A stretch of DNA of 14,492 nucleotides, taken from positions 1-14,492 of the forward strand of contig DATGGA010000102.1 of the NCBI GenBank assembly GCA_035308765.1. Reading direction: 5' to 3'. Numbering within the stretch: position 1 is the first letter of the stretch; every line of letters begins with the position of its first letter. The notes under the pieces were generated by a model. The model did no database searches, was not told where the DNA came from, and saw only the letters and a program-made list of their open reading frames with translations. Positions 1 through 13,417 of the stretch are shown one piece after another. A program made the translations under genes and the position numbers. This DNA is from RBG-16-66-20 sp035308765 (GTDB taxonomy: Bacteria > Pseudomonadota > Gammaproteobacteria > Burkholderiales > SG8-39).

Positions 1-1
1 G

Positions 2-154
2 CCCAAGGGCACCGAGATGGTGATGCCGGGGGACAACATCAAGATGGTGGTGACGCTGATCACCCCGATCGCGATGGAGCAGGGGCTGCGCTTTGCCATC
101 CGCGAGGGCGGCAAGACCGTGGGCGCCGGCGTCGTCGCCAAGGTCATCGAGTAG
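2..154 (+). CDS. tuf: Elongation factor Tu, C-terminal fragment (5' end outside window)
   Basis: EF-Tu delivers aminoacyl-tRNA to the ribosome as a GTP-dependent cytoplasmic factor. Only the last 50 residues are visible, reading in frame from base 2 to a TAG stop. They belong to the C-terminal beta-barrel (domain 3): the stretch with MVVTLITPIAMEQGLRFAIR, then EGGKTVGAGVV and the terminal KVIE, matches the conserved bacterial EF-Tu ending. The G domain and the start lie upstream of the window. The stop codon is odd: its A and G are also the first two bases of the tRNA-Trp gene, so gene and tRNA overlap by two bases and must share a transcript. Whether this is tufA or tufB cannot be decided, although a tuf copy before tRNA-Trp and secE is the usual tufB-type position in proteobacteria. 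Identity is very secure. Confidence 0.97.
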   Translation, partial: PKGTEMVMPGDNIKMVVTLITPIAMEQGLRFAIREGGKTVGAGVVAKVIE

Positions 155-228
155 GGGCATAGCTCAACTGGCAGAGCGTCGGTCTCCAAAACCGAAGGTT
201 GGGGGTTCGATTCCCTCTGCCCCTGCCA
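153..228 (+). tRNA. tRNA-Trp, anticodon CCA
   Basis: This 76-base tRNA reads UGG codons as tryptophan. The acceptor arms AGGGGCA (153-159) and TGCCCCT (218-224) pair perfectly. The D stem is GCTC/GAGC (162-165 and 174-177). The anticodon stem TCGGT/ACCGA encloses the loop CTCCAAA at 184-190, with anticodon CCA at 186-188. The T stem GGGGG/CCCTC encloses TTCGATT. The discriminator G (225) is followed by an encoded CCA (226-228). The sequence closely resembles the E. coli tRNA-Trp. It lies between tuf and secE, a known arrangement. Its 5' end overlaps the tuf stop codon, so RNase P processing would cut inside that codon. Confidence 0.98.
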
Positions 229-244
229 AAGACACTAACGGACG

Positions 245-622
245 ATGACGGATACGACTGAAAATTCGATAGCGGACAAGATCAAGCTGGTGGTCGCGCT
301 CGCGCTCGTGGTCGCCGGCATCGCCGGTTACTACTGGCTTGCGGCTAGTTCCATCCTGCTGCGGATTGCCTCGGTGGTGGCCGGGATCGCCGCGGGGGTG
401 GTAGTCGCCTGGATGAGCGCGCCGGGCCGCGAGTTCGTGACCTTCGCGCGCGAAGCGGTGGTCGAAGTGAAGAAGGTGGTCTGGCCGACGCGCAAGGAAA
501 CGATGCAGACGACCGCGGCGGTTTTCGCGTTCGTGATCATGATGGCGGTGTTCCTGTGGGTCAGCGACAAGACTCTGGAATGGGTGTTGTATGACCTCAT
601 CCTAGGATGGAAGAGAACATGA
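245..622 (+). CDS. secE: Protein translocase subunit SecE
   Basis: SecE is the inner-membrane subunit that clamps SecY in the SecYEG channel. The 125-residue protein is close to the 127 of E. coli SecE. It has three hydrophobic segments, roughly residues 13-33, 37-57 and 90-107, the three-span form typical of proteobacteria. The conserved cytoplasmic amphipathic helix and signature are seen at about 64-86, including EVKKVVWPTRKET, just before the last membrane span. The ATG at 245 is the only sensible start. It lies 16 bases after the tRNA CCA end and has no clear Shine-Dalgarno sequence. The TGA stop overlaps the nusG start as ATGA (619-622), implying translational coupling. Pairing with nusG is the standard bacterial order. 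Confidence 0.97.
   Translation: MTDTTENSIADKIKLVVALALVVAGIAGYYWLAASSILLRIASVVAGIAAGVVVAWMSAPGREFVTFAREAVVEVKKVVWPTRKETMQTTAAVFAFVIMMAVFLWVSDKTLEWVLYDLILGWKRT
609..615 (+). promoter_or_regulatory. nusG ribosome binding site
   Basis: The purine run GGAAGAG (609-615) lies three bases before the ATG at 619. It supports starting nusG at 619, overlapping the secE stop, rather than at the in-frame ATG at 607, whose upstream bases look poorer as a ribosome binding site. The start at 619 also gives a protein of 181 residues, the same as E. coli NusG. Confidence 0.6.
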
Positions 623-1164
623 CCGAAGTTGCAGCCAAGCGCTGGTACGTGGTGCACGCCTACTCGGGATTCGAGAAGTCTGTGCTGCGCGCGCTCGAGG
701 ACCGGATCAACCGCGCCGGCATGAAGGACAAGTTCGGCAAGATCCTGGTGCCGGTCGAGGAGGTCGTCGAGATGAAGAGCGGCCAGAAGCACATGTCCGA
801 GCGCAAGTTTTTCCCGGGCTACGTGCTGGTCGAGATGGAAATGAACGACGACACCTGGCACCTGGTCAAAAACACCAACAAGGTCACCGGTTTCGTCGGC
901 GGTTCGGCAATGCGGCCGACGCCGATTTCCGAGAAGGAAGTCAACGCGATCATGCAGCAGATGCGCGAAGGCGTGGAGAAGCCCAAGCCCAAGGTGCTGT
1001 TCGAGAACGGGGAGATGGTGCGCGTGAAGGATGGCCCGTTCACGGATTTCCAGGGCACGGTGGAAGACGTGAATTACGAGAAAAGCCGCCTGCGTGTCGC
1101 GGTGACGATTTTTGGCCGTTCGACTCCGGTCGAACTGGAGTTCGGGCAGGTCGAGAAAGCGTAA
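619..1164 (+). CDS. nusG: Transcription termination/antitermination factor NusG
   Basis: NusG binds the RNA polymerase clamp, suppresses pausing, helps Rho termination and links polymerase to ribosomal protein S10. From the chosen start the protein has 181 residues. The N-terminal NGN domain begins with KRWYVVHAYSGFEK (7-20) and includes the family signature FFPGYVLVEM (64-73). A linker at about 117-127 leads to the C-terminal KOW domain (about 131-181), with VRVKDGPFTDFQGTV and FGRSTPVELEF. An alternative in-frame start at 607 would add four residues and is less likely. The start overlaps the secE stop by four bases. It is followed by a 64-base gap before rplK. Nothing is unusual in the protein. 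Confidence 0.97.
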   Translation: MTEVAAKRWYVVHAYSGFEKSVLRALEDRINRAGMKDKFGKILVPVEEVVEMKSGQKHMSERKFFPGYVLVEMEMNDDTWHLVKNTNKVTGFVGGSAMRPTPISEKEVNAIMQQMREGVEKPKPKVLFENGEMVRVKDGPFTDFQGTVEDVNYEKSRLRVAVTIFGRSTPVELEFGQVEKA

Positions 1165-1182
1165 TCGAAGTAAGAAGCAGCC

Positions 1183-1212
1183 GGGGAGGACGCTCTGCGT
1201 CCGCTTGCACCC
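1183..1212 (+). promoter_or_regulatory. Candidate L1-binding autoregulatory hairpin before rplK
   Basis: The nusG-rplK gap holds a perfect 6-bp stem, GGACGC (1188-1193) and GCGTCC (1197-1202), with a three-base loop. An outer GGG (1184-1186) can pair with CCC (1210-1212), leaving an asymmetric internal loop. Two short helices around an asymmetric loop next to GGGAG is the general architecture of L1 targets, and in E. coli L1 represses the rplK-rplA message from a site just before rplK. The site sits 16 bases before the rplK start, where it could mask initiation. There is no T run, so it is not a terminator. The assignment rests on position and a hand-drawn fold, not on an alignment. Confidence 0.4.
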
Positions 1213-1228
1213 ACACCAGGAGAAAGAC

Positions 1229-1660
1229 ATGGCAAAGAAAGTTGTCGGTTTCATCAAGCTGCAGGTTCCCGCGGGGAAAGCGAATCCCGCGCCGCCTATC
1301 GGGCCGGCGCTCGGCCAGCGCGGCCTGAACATCATGGAGTTCTGCAAGGCGTTCAACGCGCAGACGCAGAAGGTGGAGCCCGGCCTGCCGCTGCCCGTGG
1401 TGATCACGGCGTACACGGACAAGAGCTTCAGCTTCGTCATCAAGACGCCGCCGACCACGGTGTTGATCAAGAAGGCCGCCGGCATCGAGTCCGGCAGCCC
1501 GCGGCCGCACACCGACAAGGTCGGCAAGATCACGAAAAAGCAGGTCGAGGAGATCGCCAGGGTGAAGATGCCGGACCTGAACGCCTCGGACCTCGATGCC
1601 GCGATGCGCACCGTCGCCGGCAGCGCGCGCTCCATGGGCATCATCGTGGAGGGCATGTAA
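1229..1660 (+). CDS. rplK: 50S ribosomal protein L11
   Basis: L11 binds the GTPase-associated region of 23S rRNA at the base of the ribosomal stalk and is needed for stringent-response signalling through RelA. The protein has 143 residues against 142 in E. coli. The N-terminal domain shows the proline-rich loop NPAPPIGPALGQRG (19-32), followed by NIMEFCKAFN (34-43). The rRNA-binding C-terminal domain includes KTPPTTVLIKKAAG (72-85) and ends with RSMGIIVEG. The ATG at 1229 is chosen because AGGAGA lies five bases upstream (1218-1223) and the N-terminus then begins MAKKVVGFIKLQ as in the family; the open frame extends further upstream through DNA that codes for the end of NusG in another frame. 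The stop abuts the rplA start with no gap. Confidence 0.98.
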   Translation: MAKKVVGFIKLQVPAGKANPAPPIGPALGQRGLNIMEFCKAFNAQTQKVEPGLPLPVVITAYTDKSFSFVIKTPPTTVLIKKAAGIESGSPRPHTDKVGKITKKQVEEIARVKMPDLNASDLDAAMRTVAGSARSMGIIVEGM

Positions 1661-2365
1661 ATGGCCTCGATCTCGAAGCGCAGGAAATCGCTGACGAACA
1701 AGGTGGACCGGGCGAAGGCCTATGCCGCCCTCGAGGCCATGAAGCTCGTCAAGGAGACCGCGACCGCGAAGTTCGACGAATCCGTGGACGTCGCGGTCAA
1801 CCTCGGCATCGACACCAAGAAATCCGACCAGACGGTGCGCGGCTCGGTGCTGCTTCCGGCCGGCACGGGGAAGAAAGTGCGCGTGGCGGTGTTCGCCCAG
1901 GGTGACAAGGCGCAGGCGGCCAAGGCGGCCGGCGCAGAGTTAGTCGGCATGGAAGACCTCGCGGAGACCATCAAGGGCGGCAGCATGGAATTTGACGTCG
2001 TTATCGCGGCGCCGGATGCGATGCGGGTCGTCGGCCAGCTGGGCCAGATCCTCGGCCCGCGCGGCCTGATGCCGAATCCGAAGGTCGGTACGGTGACGCC
2101 GGACGTTGCCGCCGCGGTGAAGAACGCGAAAGGCGGCCAGGTTCAGTTCCGGGCCGACAAGACCGGCATCGTGCAGTGCACGATCGGGCGTGCTTCTTTC
2201 ACGCCCGAGCAGCTCCGAGACAACCTGGGGGCGTTGCTGGAAGCGCTGAACAAGTCGAAGCCGGCGAGCACGAAAGGGATTTTTCTGAAGAAAGTGTCGG
2301 TGTCGAGCACGATGGGCCTGGGCGTGAAGGTGGACCCGGCCTCGCTCTCGGCACAGGCGCAATAA
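1661..2365 (+). CDS. rplA: 50S ribosomal protein L1
   Basis: L1 forms the mobile stalk at the E site that helps deacylated tRNA leave, and in many bacteria it represses its own operon. The protein has 234 residues, the same as E. coli. The family signature is present as GPRGLMPNPKVGTV (132-145), followed by the conserved region up to VQFRADKTGIVQ (161-172). The N-terminal lysine/arginine-rich start SKRRKS fits rRNA binding. The ATG directly follows the rplK stop, and its Shine-Dalgarno GGAGG lies within the last rplK codons, so translation is probably coupled. The candidate L1 target before rplK would let L1 control both genes. The protein has no odd features. Confidence 0.98.
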   Translation: MASISKRRKSLTNKVDRAKAYAALEAMKLVKETATAKFDESVDVAVNLGIDTKKSDQTVRGSVLLPAGTGKKVRVAVFAQGDKAQAAKAAGAELVGMEDLAETIKGGSMEFDVVIAAPDAMRVVGQLGQILGPRGLMPNPKVGTVTPDVAAAVKNAKGGQVQFRADKTGIVQCTIGRASFTPEQLRDNLGALLEALNKSKPASTKGIFLKKVSVSSTMGLGVKVDPASLSAQAQ

Positions 2366-2370
2366 AGGAA

Positions 2371-2408
2371 CTTTGGGCTGCCGCTTGAAAGAACGGCTGC
2401 TGTCAAAG
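2371..2408 (+). promoter_or_regulatory. Hairpin at the start of the rplA-rplJ gap
   Basis: CTTTG (2371-2375) pairs with CAAAG (2404-2408), GC (2377-2378) with GC (2399-2400), and GCCG (2380-2383) with CGGC (2394-2397), giving an interrupted hairpin with a ten-base purine-rich loop. It starts five bases after the rplA stop. No T run follows, so it is not an intrinsic terminator. It could be an RNA processing site, a 3' stabiliser for the rplK-rplA message, or the first arm of the L10 leader. The pairings were found by eye. Confidence 0.5.
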
Positions 2409-2530
2409 ACCGCAGGGGCGCAGAAGGTGAAACCCGCGCTTAATAGTTGTTTGTAGCACCCCGCGTAGACGGTGAACCCGGAGAAGGAATGCAGTGCGGT
2501 TCCTGATTCAAGGTCGCCGATTTATCAACG
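2404..2530 (+). promoter_or_regulatory. Putative ribosomal protein L10 leader
   Basis: In many bacteria L10, in complex with L12, binds the leader of its own message and represses rplJ-rplL. Here the 179-base gap before rplJ (2366-2544) has no gene but is rich in pairing. GACC (2408-2411) can close on GGTC (2512-2515). Inside, GCGC (2418-2421) pairs with GCGC (2436-2439) around GGT/ACC with a GAA loop (2426-2434). AGGAA (2485-2489) pairs with TTCCT (2500-2504). The motif GACCGCAGG near the 5' side resembles L10 leaders as I recall them. The leader ends just before the rplJ Shine-Dalgarno sequence, so protein binding could control initiation. Position strongly favours this assignment; the exact fold is uncertain. 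Confidence 0.6.
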
Positions 2531-2539
2531 AAAGGAGGT
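2531..2539 (+). promoter_or_regulatory. Strong Shine-Dalgarno sequence for rplJ
   Basis: AAAGGAGGT is close to a full match to the 16S rRNA tail and ends five bases before TTG at 2545. It fixes the rplJ start at this non-ATG codon and probably offsets its weak initiation. Confidence 0.85.
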
Positions 2540-2544
2540 AGACC

Positions 2545-3087
2545 TTGGGTCTCAATCTTGAGCAGAAGCAAGCGGTCGTAAGCGAGATCGCGGCGCAGCT
2601 CGGCAAGGCGCAGGCGGTGATCGTGGCGGAGTATCGCGGCCTCGACGTCGGCGCGGTGACCGACCTGCGGGCGAAGGCGCGCAAGTCGGGCCTCTACCTG
2701 CGTGTGCTGAAAAACACGCTCGCGCGTCGCGCCGTCAAAGGCACGCCGTTCGAGAAGCTGTCCGACCAGATGGCCGGGCCGCTGATGTACGGCATCGCGC
2801 AGGACCCGGTGGCAGGCGCCAAGGTGCTCGCGGCATTCGCCAAGGATAACGAGAAGTTCGTTATCAAGGGCGGGGTGATGGCGAACGCGCTGATGTCCGT
2901 CAAGGACGTCAAGACGCTCGCAACGATGCCCAGCCGCGAAGAACTGCTGGCGAAGCTGGTGGGCACGATGCAGGCGCCGGTCGTGAAGTTCGTGCGCACG
3001 CTGAACGAGGTCCCGGGCAAGTTCGTCCGGACCCTCGCCGCAGTGCGCGACGCGCAAGCAAAGAAGCAACCCGCGACGGCCGCCTAG
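2545..3087 (+). CDS. rplJ: 50S ribosomal protein L10 (TTG start)
   Basis: L10 anchors the L7/L12 dimers to the ribosome, forming the flexible stalk that recruits translation factors, and usually represses its own operon. The protein has 180 residues, longer than the 165 of E. coli. It begins MGLNLEQKQAVVSEI, aligning with the E. coli start MALNLQDKQ, so the TTG codon is correct. RVLKNTLARRAV is the conserved rRNA-binding segment, followed by GTPFEKL. The C-terminal part includes the paired KFVRTL units in TLNEVPGKFVRTLAAVRDA, which I recall as usual in betaproteobacterial L10, then the helix that binds L12 dimers. It has its own long leader and is followed 45 bases later by rplL. The UUG start is the only notable feature. 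Confidence 0.97.
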   Translation: MGLNLEQKQAVVSEIAAQLGKAQAVIVAEYRGLDVGAVTDLRAKARKSGLYLRVLKNTLARRAVKGTPFEKLSDQMAGPLMYGIAQDPVAGAKVLAAFAKDNEKFVIKGGVMANALMSVKDVKTLATMPSREELLAKLVGTMQAPVVKFVRTLNEVPGKFVRTLAAVRDAQAKKQPATAA

Positions 3088-3121
3088 CCACAGACGACAT
3101 ATCAGGAACCTTTTCGAAATC

Positions 3122-3126
3122 AGGAG
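3122..3126 (+). promoter_or_regulatory. rplL ribosome binding site
   Basis: AGGAG touches the ATG at 3127 but lies six bases before the ATG at 3133. Normal spacing therefore favours 3133, which gives the N-terminus MERAQILEAV. Confidence 0.7.
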
Positions 3127-3132
3127 ATGACG

Positions 3133-3510
3133 ATGGAACGAGCACAAATTCTGGAAGCGGTATCGAAGTTGACGGTCCTGGAGCTCTCGCAGCTCATCAA
3201 GGACATGGAAGAGAAGTTCGGCGTGTCGGCAGCCGCCGCTGTCGCGGTGGCGGGACCGGCTGCAGGCGGCGGCGCGGCCGCGGCCAAGGCCGAGGAGCAG
3301 ACCGAATTCACGGTCGTCCTCACCACAGTCGGCGACAACAAGGTGAACGTGATCAAGGCAGTGCGCGAAGTGACCAGCCTGGGCTTGAAGGAAGCCAAGG
3401 ACCTGGTGGACGGCGCGCCCAAGCCCGTGAAGGAAGGCATCTCGAAGGCCGATGCCGACGCGATCGCGAAGAAGCTGACGGACGCTGGCGCGAAAGCCGA
3501 AATCAAGTAG
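3133..3510 (+). CDS. rplL: 50S ribosomal protein L7/L12
   Basis: L7/L12 is the multi-copy stalk protein that contacts EF-Tu, EF-G, IF2 and release factors and stimulates their GTPase activity. The protein has 125 residues (E. coli 121). The N-terminal dimerisation domain (about 1-35) contains LIKDMEEKFGVSAAAAVAVA. An alanine/glycine-rich hinge runs to about residue 54. The globular C-terminal domain (about 58-125) carries the conserved factor-binding segment NVIKAVREVTSLGLKEAKDLV. The start at 3133 is preferred on Shine-Dalgarno spacing; an in-frame ATG at 3127 would add two residues. Right after it comes a strong hairpin that probably lowers transcription into rpoB. Confidence 0.98.
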   Translation: MERAQILEAVSKLTVLELSQLIKDMEEKFGVSAAAAVAVAGPAAGGGAAAAKAEEQTEFTVVLTTVGDNKVNVIKAVREVTSLGLKEAKDLVDGAPKPVKEGISKADADAIAKKLTDAGAKAEIK

Positions 3511-3523
3511 TGGAACTTCAGTA

Positions 3524-3558
3524 CCGGGAGAGGGTCTGAGACCCCCTCCCGGCGTTTT
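3524..3558 (+). terminator. Hairpin with short T run between rplL and rpoB (attenuator)
   Basis: CCGGGAG (3524-3530) pairs with CTCCCGG (3546-3552), and GGGTC (3532-3536) pairs with GACCC (3540-3544), with one A/C mismatch and a TGA loop. The 12-bp GC-rich stem is followed by CG and only four T residues (3555-3558). That is a weak terminator tract, and rpoB has no obvious promoter of its own in the remaining 47 bases. The best reading is a partial terminator, matching the known rplL-rpoB attenuator of E. coli, which lets only part of the transcripts continue into the polymerase genes. It could also be cut by RNase III, as in E. coli. Confidence 0.75.
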
Positions 3559-3605
3559 GCATTGTTGGAATAAAACCCTTTGCCGCAAGGGACTTAGGAG
3601 CATTC

Positions 3606-12091
<8,486 letters not shown>

Positions 12092-12112
12092 AGCACGCGT
12101 CGGGGAAACGGG

Positions 12113-12141
12113 AAAAGGGCGCCTCGCGGCGCCCTTTTTTT
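12113..12141 (+). terminator. Intrinsic terminator after rpoC
   Basis: GGGCGCC (12117-12123) and GGCGCCC (12128-12134) form a perfect 7-bp stem with a TCGC loop, followed by seven T residues. Four A residues precede the stem and extend pairing with the T run, so it may also work on the opposite strand. It ends the secE-rpoC transcription unit and separates it from the glycosyltransferase genes. Confidence 0.95.
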
Positions 12142-12148
12142 GTTCGGC

Positions 12149-12155
12149 TCATAAT
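12149..12155 (+). promoter_or_regulatory. Weak candidate -10 element for the glycosyltransferase pair
   Basis: TCATAAT contains CATAAT, five of six matches to the -10 consensus. No recognisable -35 box lies 16-18 bases upstream, where the terminator stem sits. A promoter is needed here because the unit follows a strong terminator, and the gap is only 55 bases. The right side of this element overlaps the left arm of an inverted repeat (12154-12160). Confidence 0.25.
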
Positions 12156-12187
12156 CCCGGTCGGCCTCCTATGCCAGCTTCCGGGAT
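12154..12187 (+). repeat. Inverted repeat in the leader of the family 9 glycosyltransferase gene
   Basis: ATCCCGG (12154-12160) and CCGGGAT (12181-12187) are perfect inverted copies separated by 20 bases. A nested GGC/GCC pair (12163-12165 and 12173-12175) allows a longer hairpin. The right arm ends nine bases before the ATG. It could be an operator or a leader hairpin that limits translation. There is no T run, so termination is unlikely. A chance occurrence in GC-rich DNA is possible. Confidence 0.4.
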
Positions 12188-12196
12188 CTGCACCCC

Positions 12197-13417
12197 ATGA
12201 AAATTGACCTGATGCGCAAGGTGGATTACTTCGCCGGGATCCCTCTGTGCTTCCTGGCGACGCTGGTGGTCTTCCTGGCGGGCCTGCTGCGGGGAAACGG
12301 GAGCGCTTCCTCCAAGAACGTCCTCTTCATAGAGTTGTCGGAGATGGGCAGCGCCATCCTGGTGGATCCCGCGATGAGGAAAATGTGCCGCGCCACGGGC
12401 GCCGAGCCCTTCTTCCTGATTTTCAGGTCGAACGCGCCCAGCCTGCGCCTGCTGGGCACGGTGCCGAAGGAAAACGTCTTCACCATCCGCGAAGACAATT
12501 TCCTCAACCTGGCGCTGGACAGCCTGCGCTTCCTGTTCTGGGCGCGCGGGCGGCGGATCGACACCGCCATAGACCTCGAGCTGTTTTCGCGTTACAGCGC
12601 CCTGCTGACCGGCCTGTCGGGCGCCGCAAAGCGGATCGGTTTTCACGCGTTCAACGATGAAGGCCTGTACCGGGGCGACATGCTGACGCACCGGGTGGCC
12701 TACAACCCGCACCTCCACATTGCGAAAAATTTCATCGCGTTGGTCAATGCGGCTCTGGCAGAGAAGCCGGAACTGCCTTTTTCCAAGACCTTGATCGAGG
12801 ACGGCGAGATCAGGCTCGCGCGCGCCCGGGTCGATGCGGACGCCAATGCGGCAATGCGCGAGCGCGTCCGCAAGGCCTACCCGCCCTACGACGAAACGCG
12901 CCACCGGATCGTATTGATCAACCCCAACGCCAGCGAGCTGCTGCCGCAGCGGCGCTGGATGCCGGAGCATTTTGTCGAGGTGATGCGCGGCCTGCTCGCG
13001 GATGACGAGAAGCTGCTGGTCCTGATCACGGGGTCCGCGCGGGAGCGCGAGGAGGCGGCGAATTTGCAGCGGCAGGTGGCCGGAGAGCGCTGCGTGAATT
13101 TTGCAGGTTGCATCGAACTGGACGAGTTGCCGGCTCTCTACCAGATTGCAGAAATCATGCTGACCAACGACTCCGGCCCGAGTCATTTCTCCGCGGTGAC
13201 CGGATTGCGCAGCTTCGTACTGTATGGCCCGGAAACGCCGCTGCTGTATGGGTCGCTCGGCAACAGCACGCCGATTTACGCCGGCCTCGCCTGTTCTCCC
13301 TGCGTGAGCGCCACCAACCATCGCAAGACGCCCTGCACCGACAACGTCTGCCTCCAGGTGATCAAGCCGGAAGCAGTGCTGCGGCCGTTGCGCCGGGCAT
13401 TGGCCGAAAAGAAGTGA
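12197..13417 (+). CDS. Glycosyltransferase family 9 protein, membrane-anchored (heptosyltransferase-like)
   Basis: This 406-residue protein resembles GT9 enzymes, the family of the ADP-heptose:LPS heptosyltransferases, which have a GT-B fold. A hydrophobic segment at about residues 12-31 suggests a single N-terminal membrane anchor, with the catalytic part in the cytoplasm. The C-terminal nucleotide-sugar domain is recognised by LINPNASELLPQRRW and by the signature TNDSGPSHFSAVTG (323-336), followed by VLYGPETPLLYG. Cysteines C366, C369, C380 and C385 form a CxxC-x10-CxxxxC pattern near the end. The start is not firmly fixed: no good Shine-Dalgarno lies before 12197, and an in-frame ATG at 12212 would remove five residues. 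It overlaps the next gene by one base (TGATG). Donor and acceptor are unknown; a role in LPS core or another envelope glycan is an inference from family and neighbour. Confidence 0.88.
   Translation: MKIDLMRKVDYFAGIPLCFLATLVVFLAGLLRGNGSASSKNVLFIELSEMGSAILVDPAMRKMCRATGAEPFFLIFRSNAPSLRLLGTVPKENVFTIREDNFLNLALDSLRFLFWARGRRIDTAIDLELFSRYSALLTGLSGAAKRIGFHAFNDEGLYRGDMLTHRVAYNPHLHIAKNFIALVNAALAEKPELPFSKTLIEDGEIRLARARVDADANAAMRERVRKAYPPYDETRHRIVLINPNASELLPQRRWMPEHFVEVMRGLLADDEKLLVLITGSAREREEAANLQRQVAGERCVNFAGCIELDELPALYQIAEIMLTNDSGPSHFSAVTGLRSFVLYGPETPLLYGSLGNSTPIYAGLACSPCVSATNHRKTPCTDNVCLQVIKPEAVLRPLRRALAEKK

Noticed and set aside
607..618. Upstream ATG at 607 as nusG start
   Set aside because: Poorer ribosome binding site, and it adds four residues not expected in the family; 619 gives 181 residues and the ATGA overlap.
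331..1701. A 456-residue open frame on the - strand across secE, nusG and rplK
   Set aside because: It lies opposite three well-recognised genes, resembles no family and is expected by chance in GC-rich coding DNA.
2385..2475. TTGAAA (2385-2390) and TTGTTT (2447-2452) as -35 boxes for an rplJ promoter
   Set aside because: Neither has an acceptable -10 at normal spacing, and both lie in the structured leader.
2965..3047. Repeated KFVRTL unit inside L10
   Set aside because: The DNA copies differ and the paired unit is, as I recall, usual in betaproteobacterial L10, so it is not a recent duplication.
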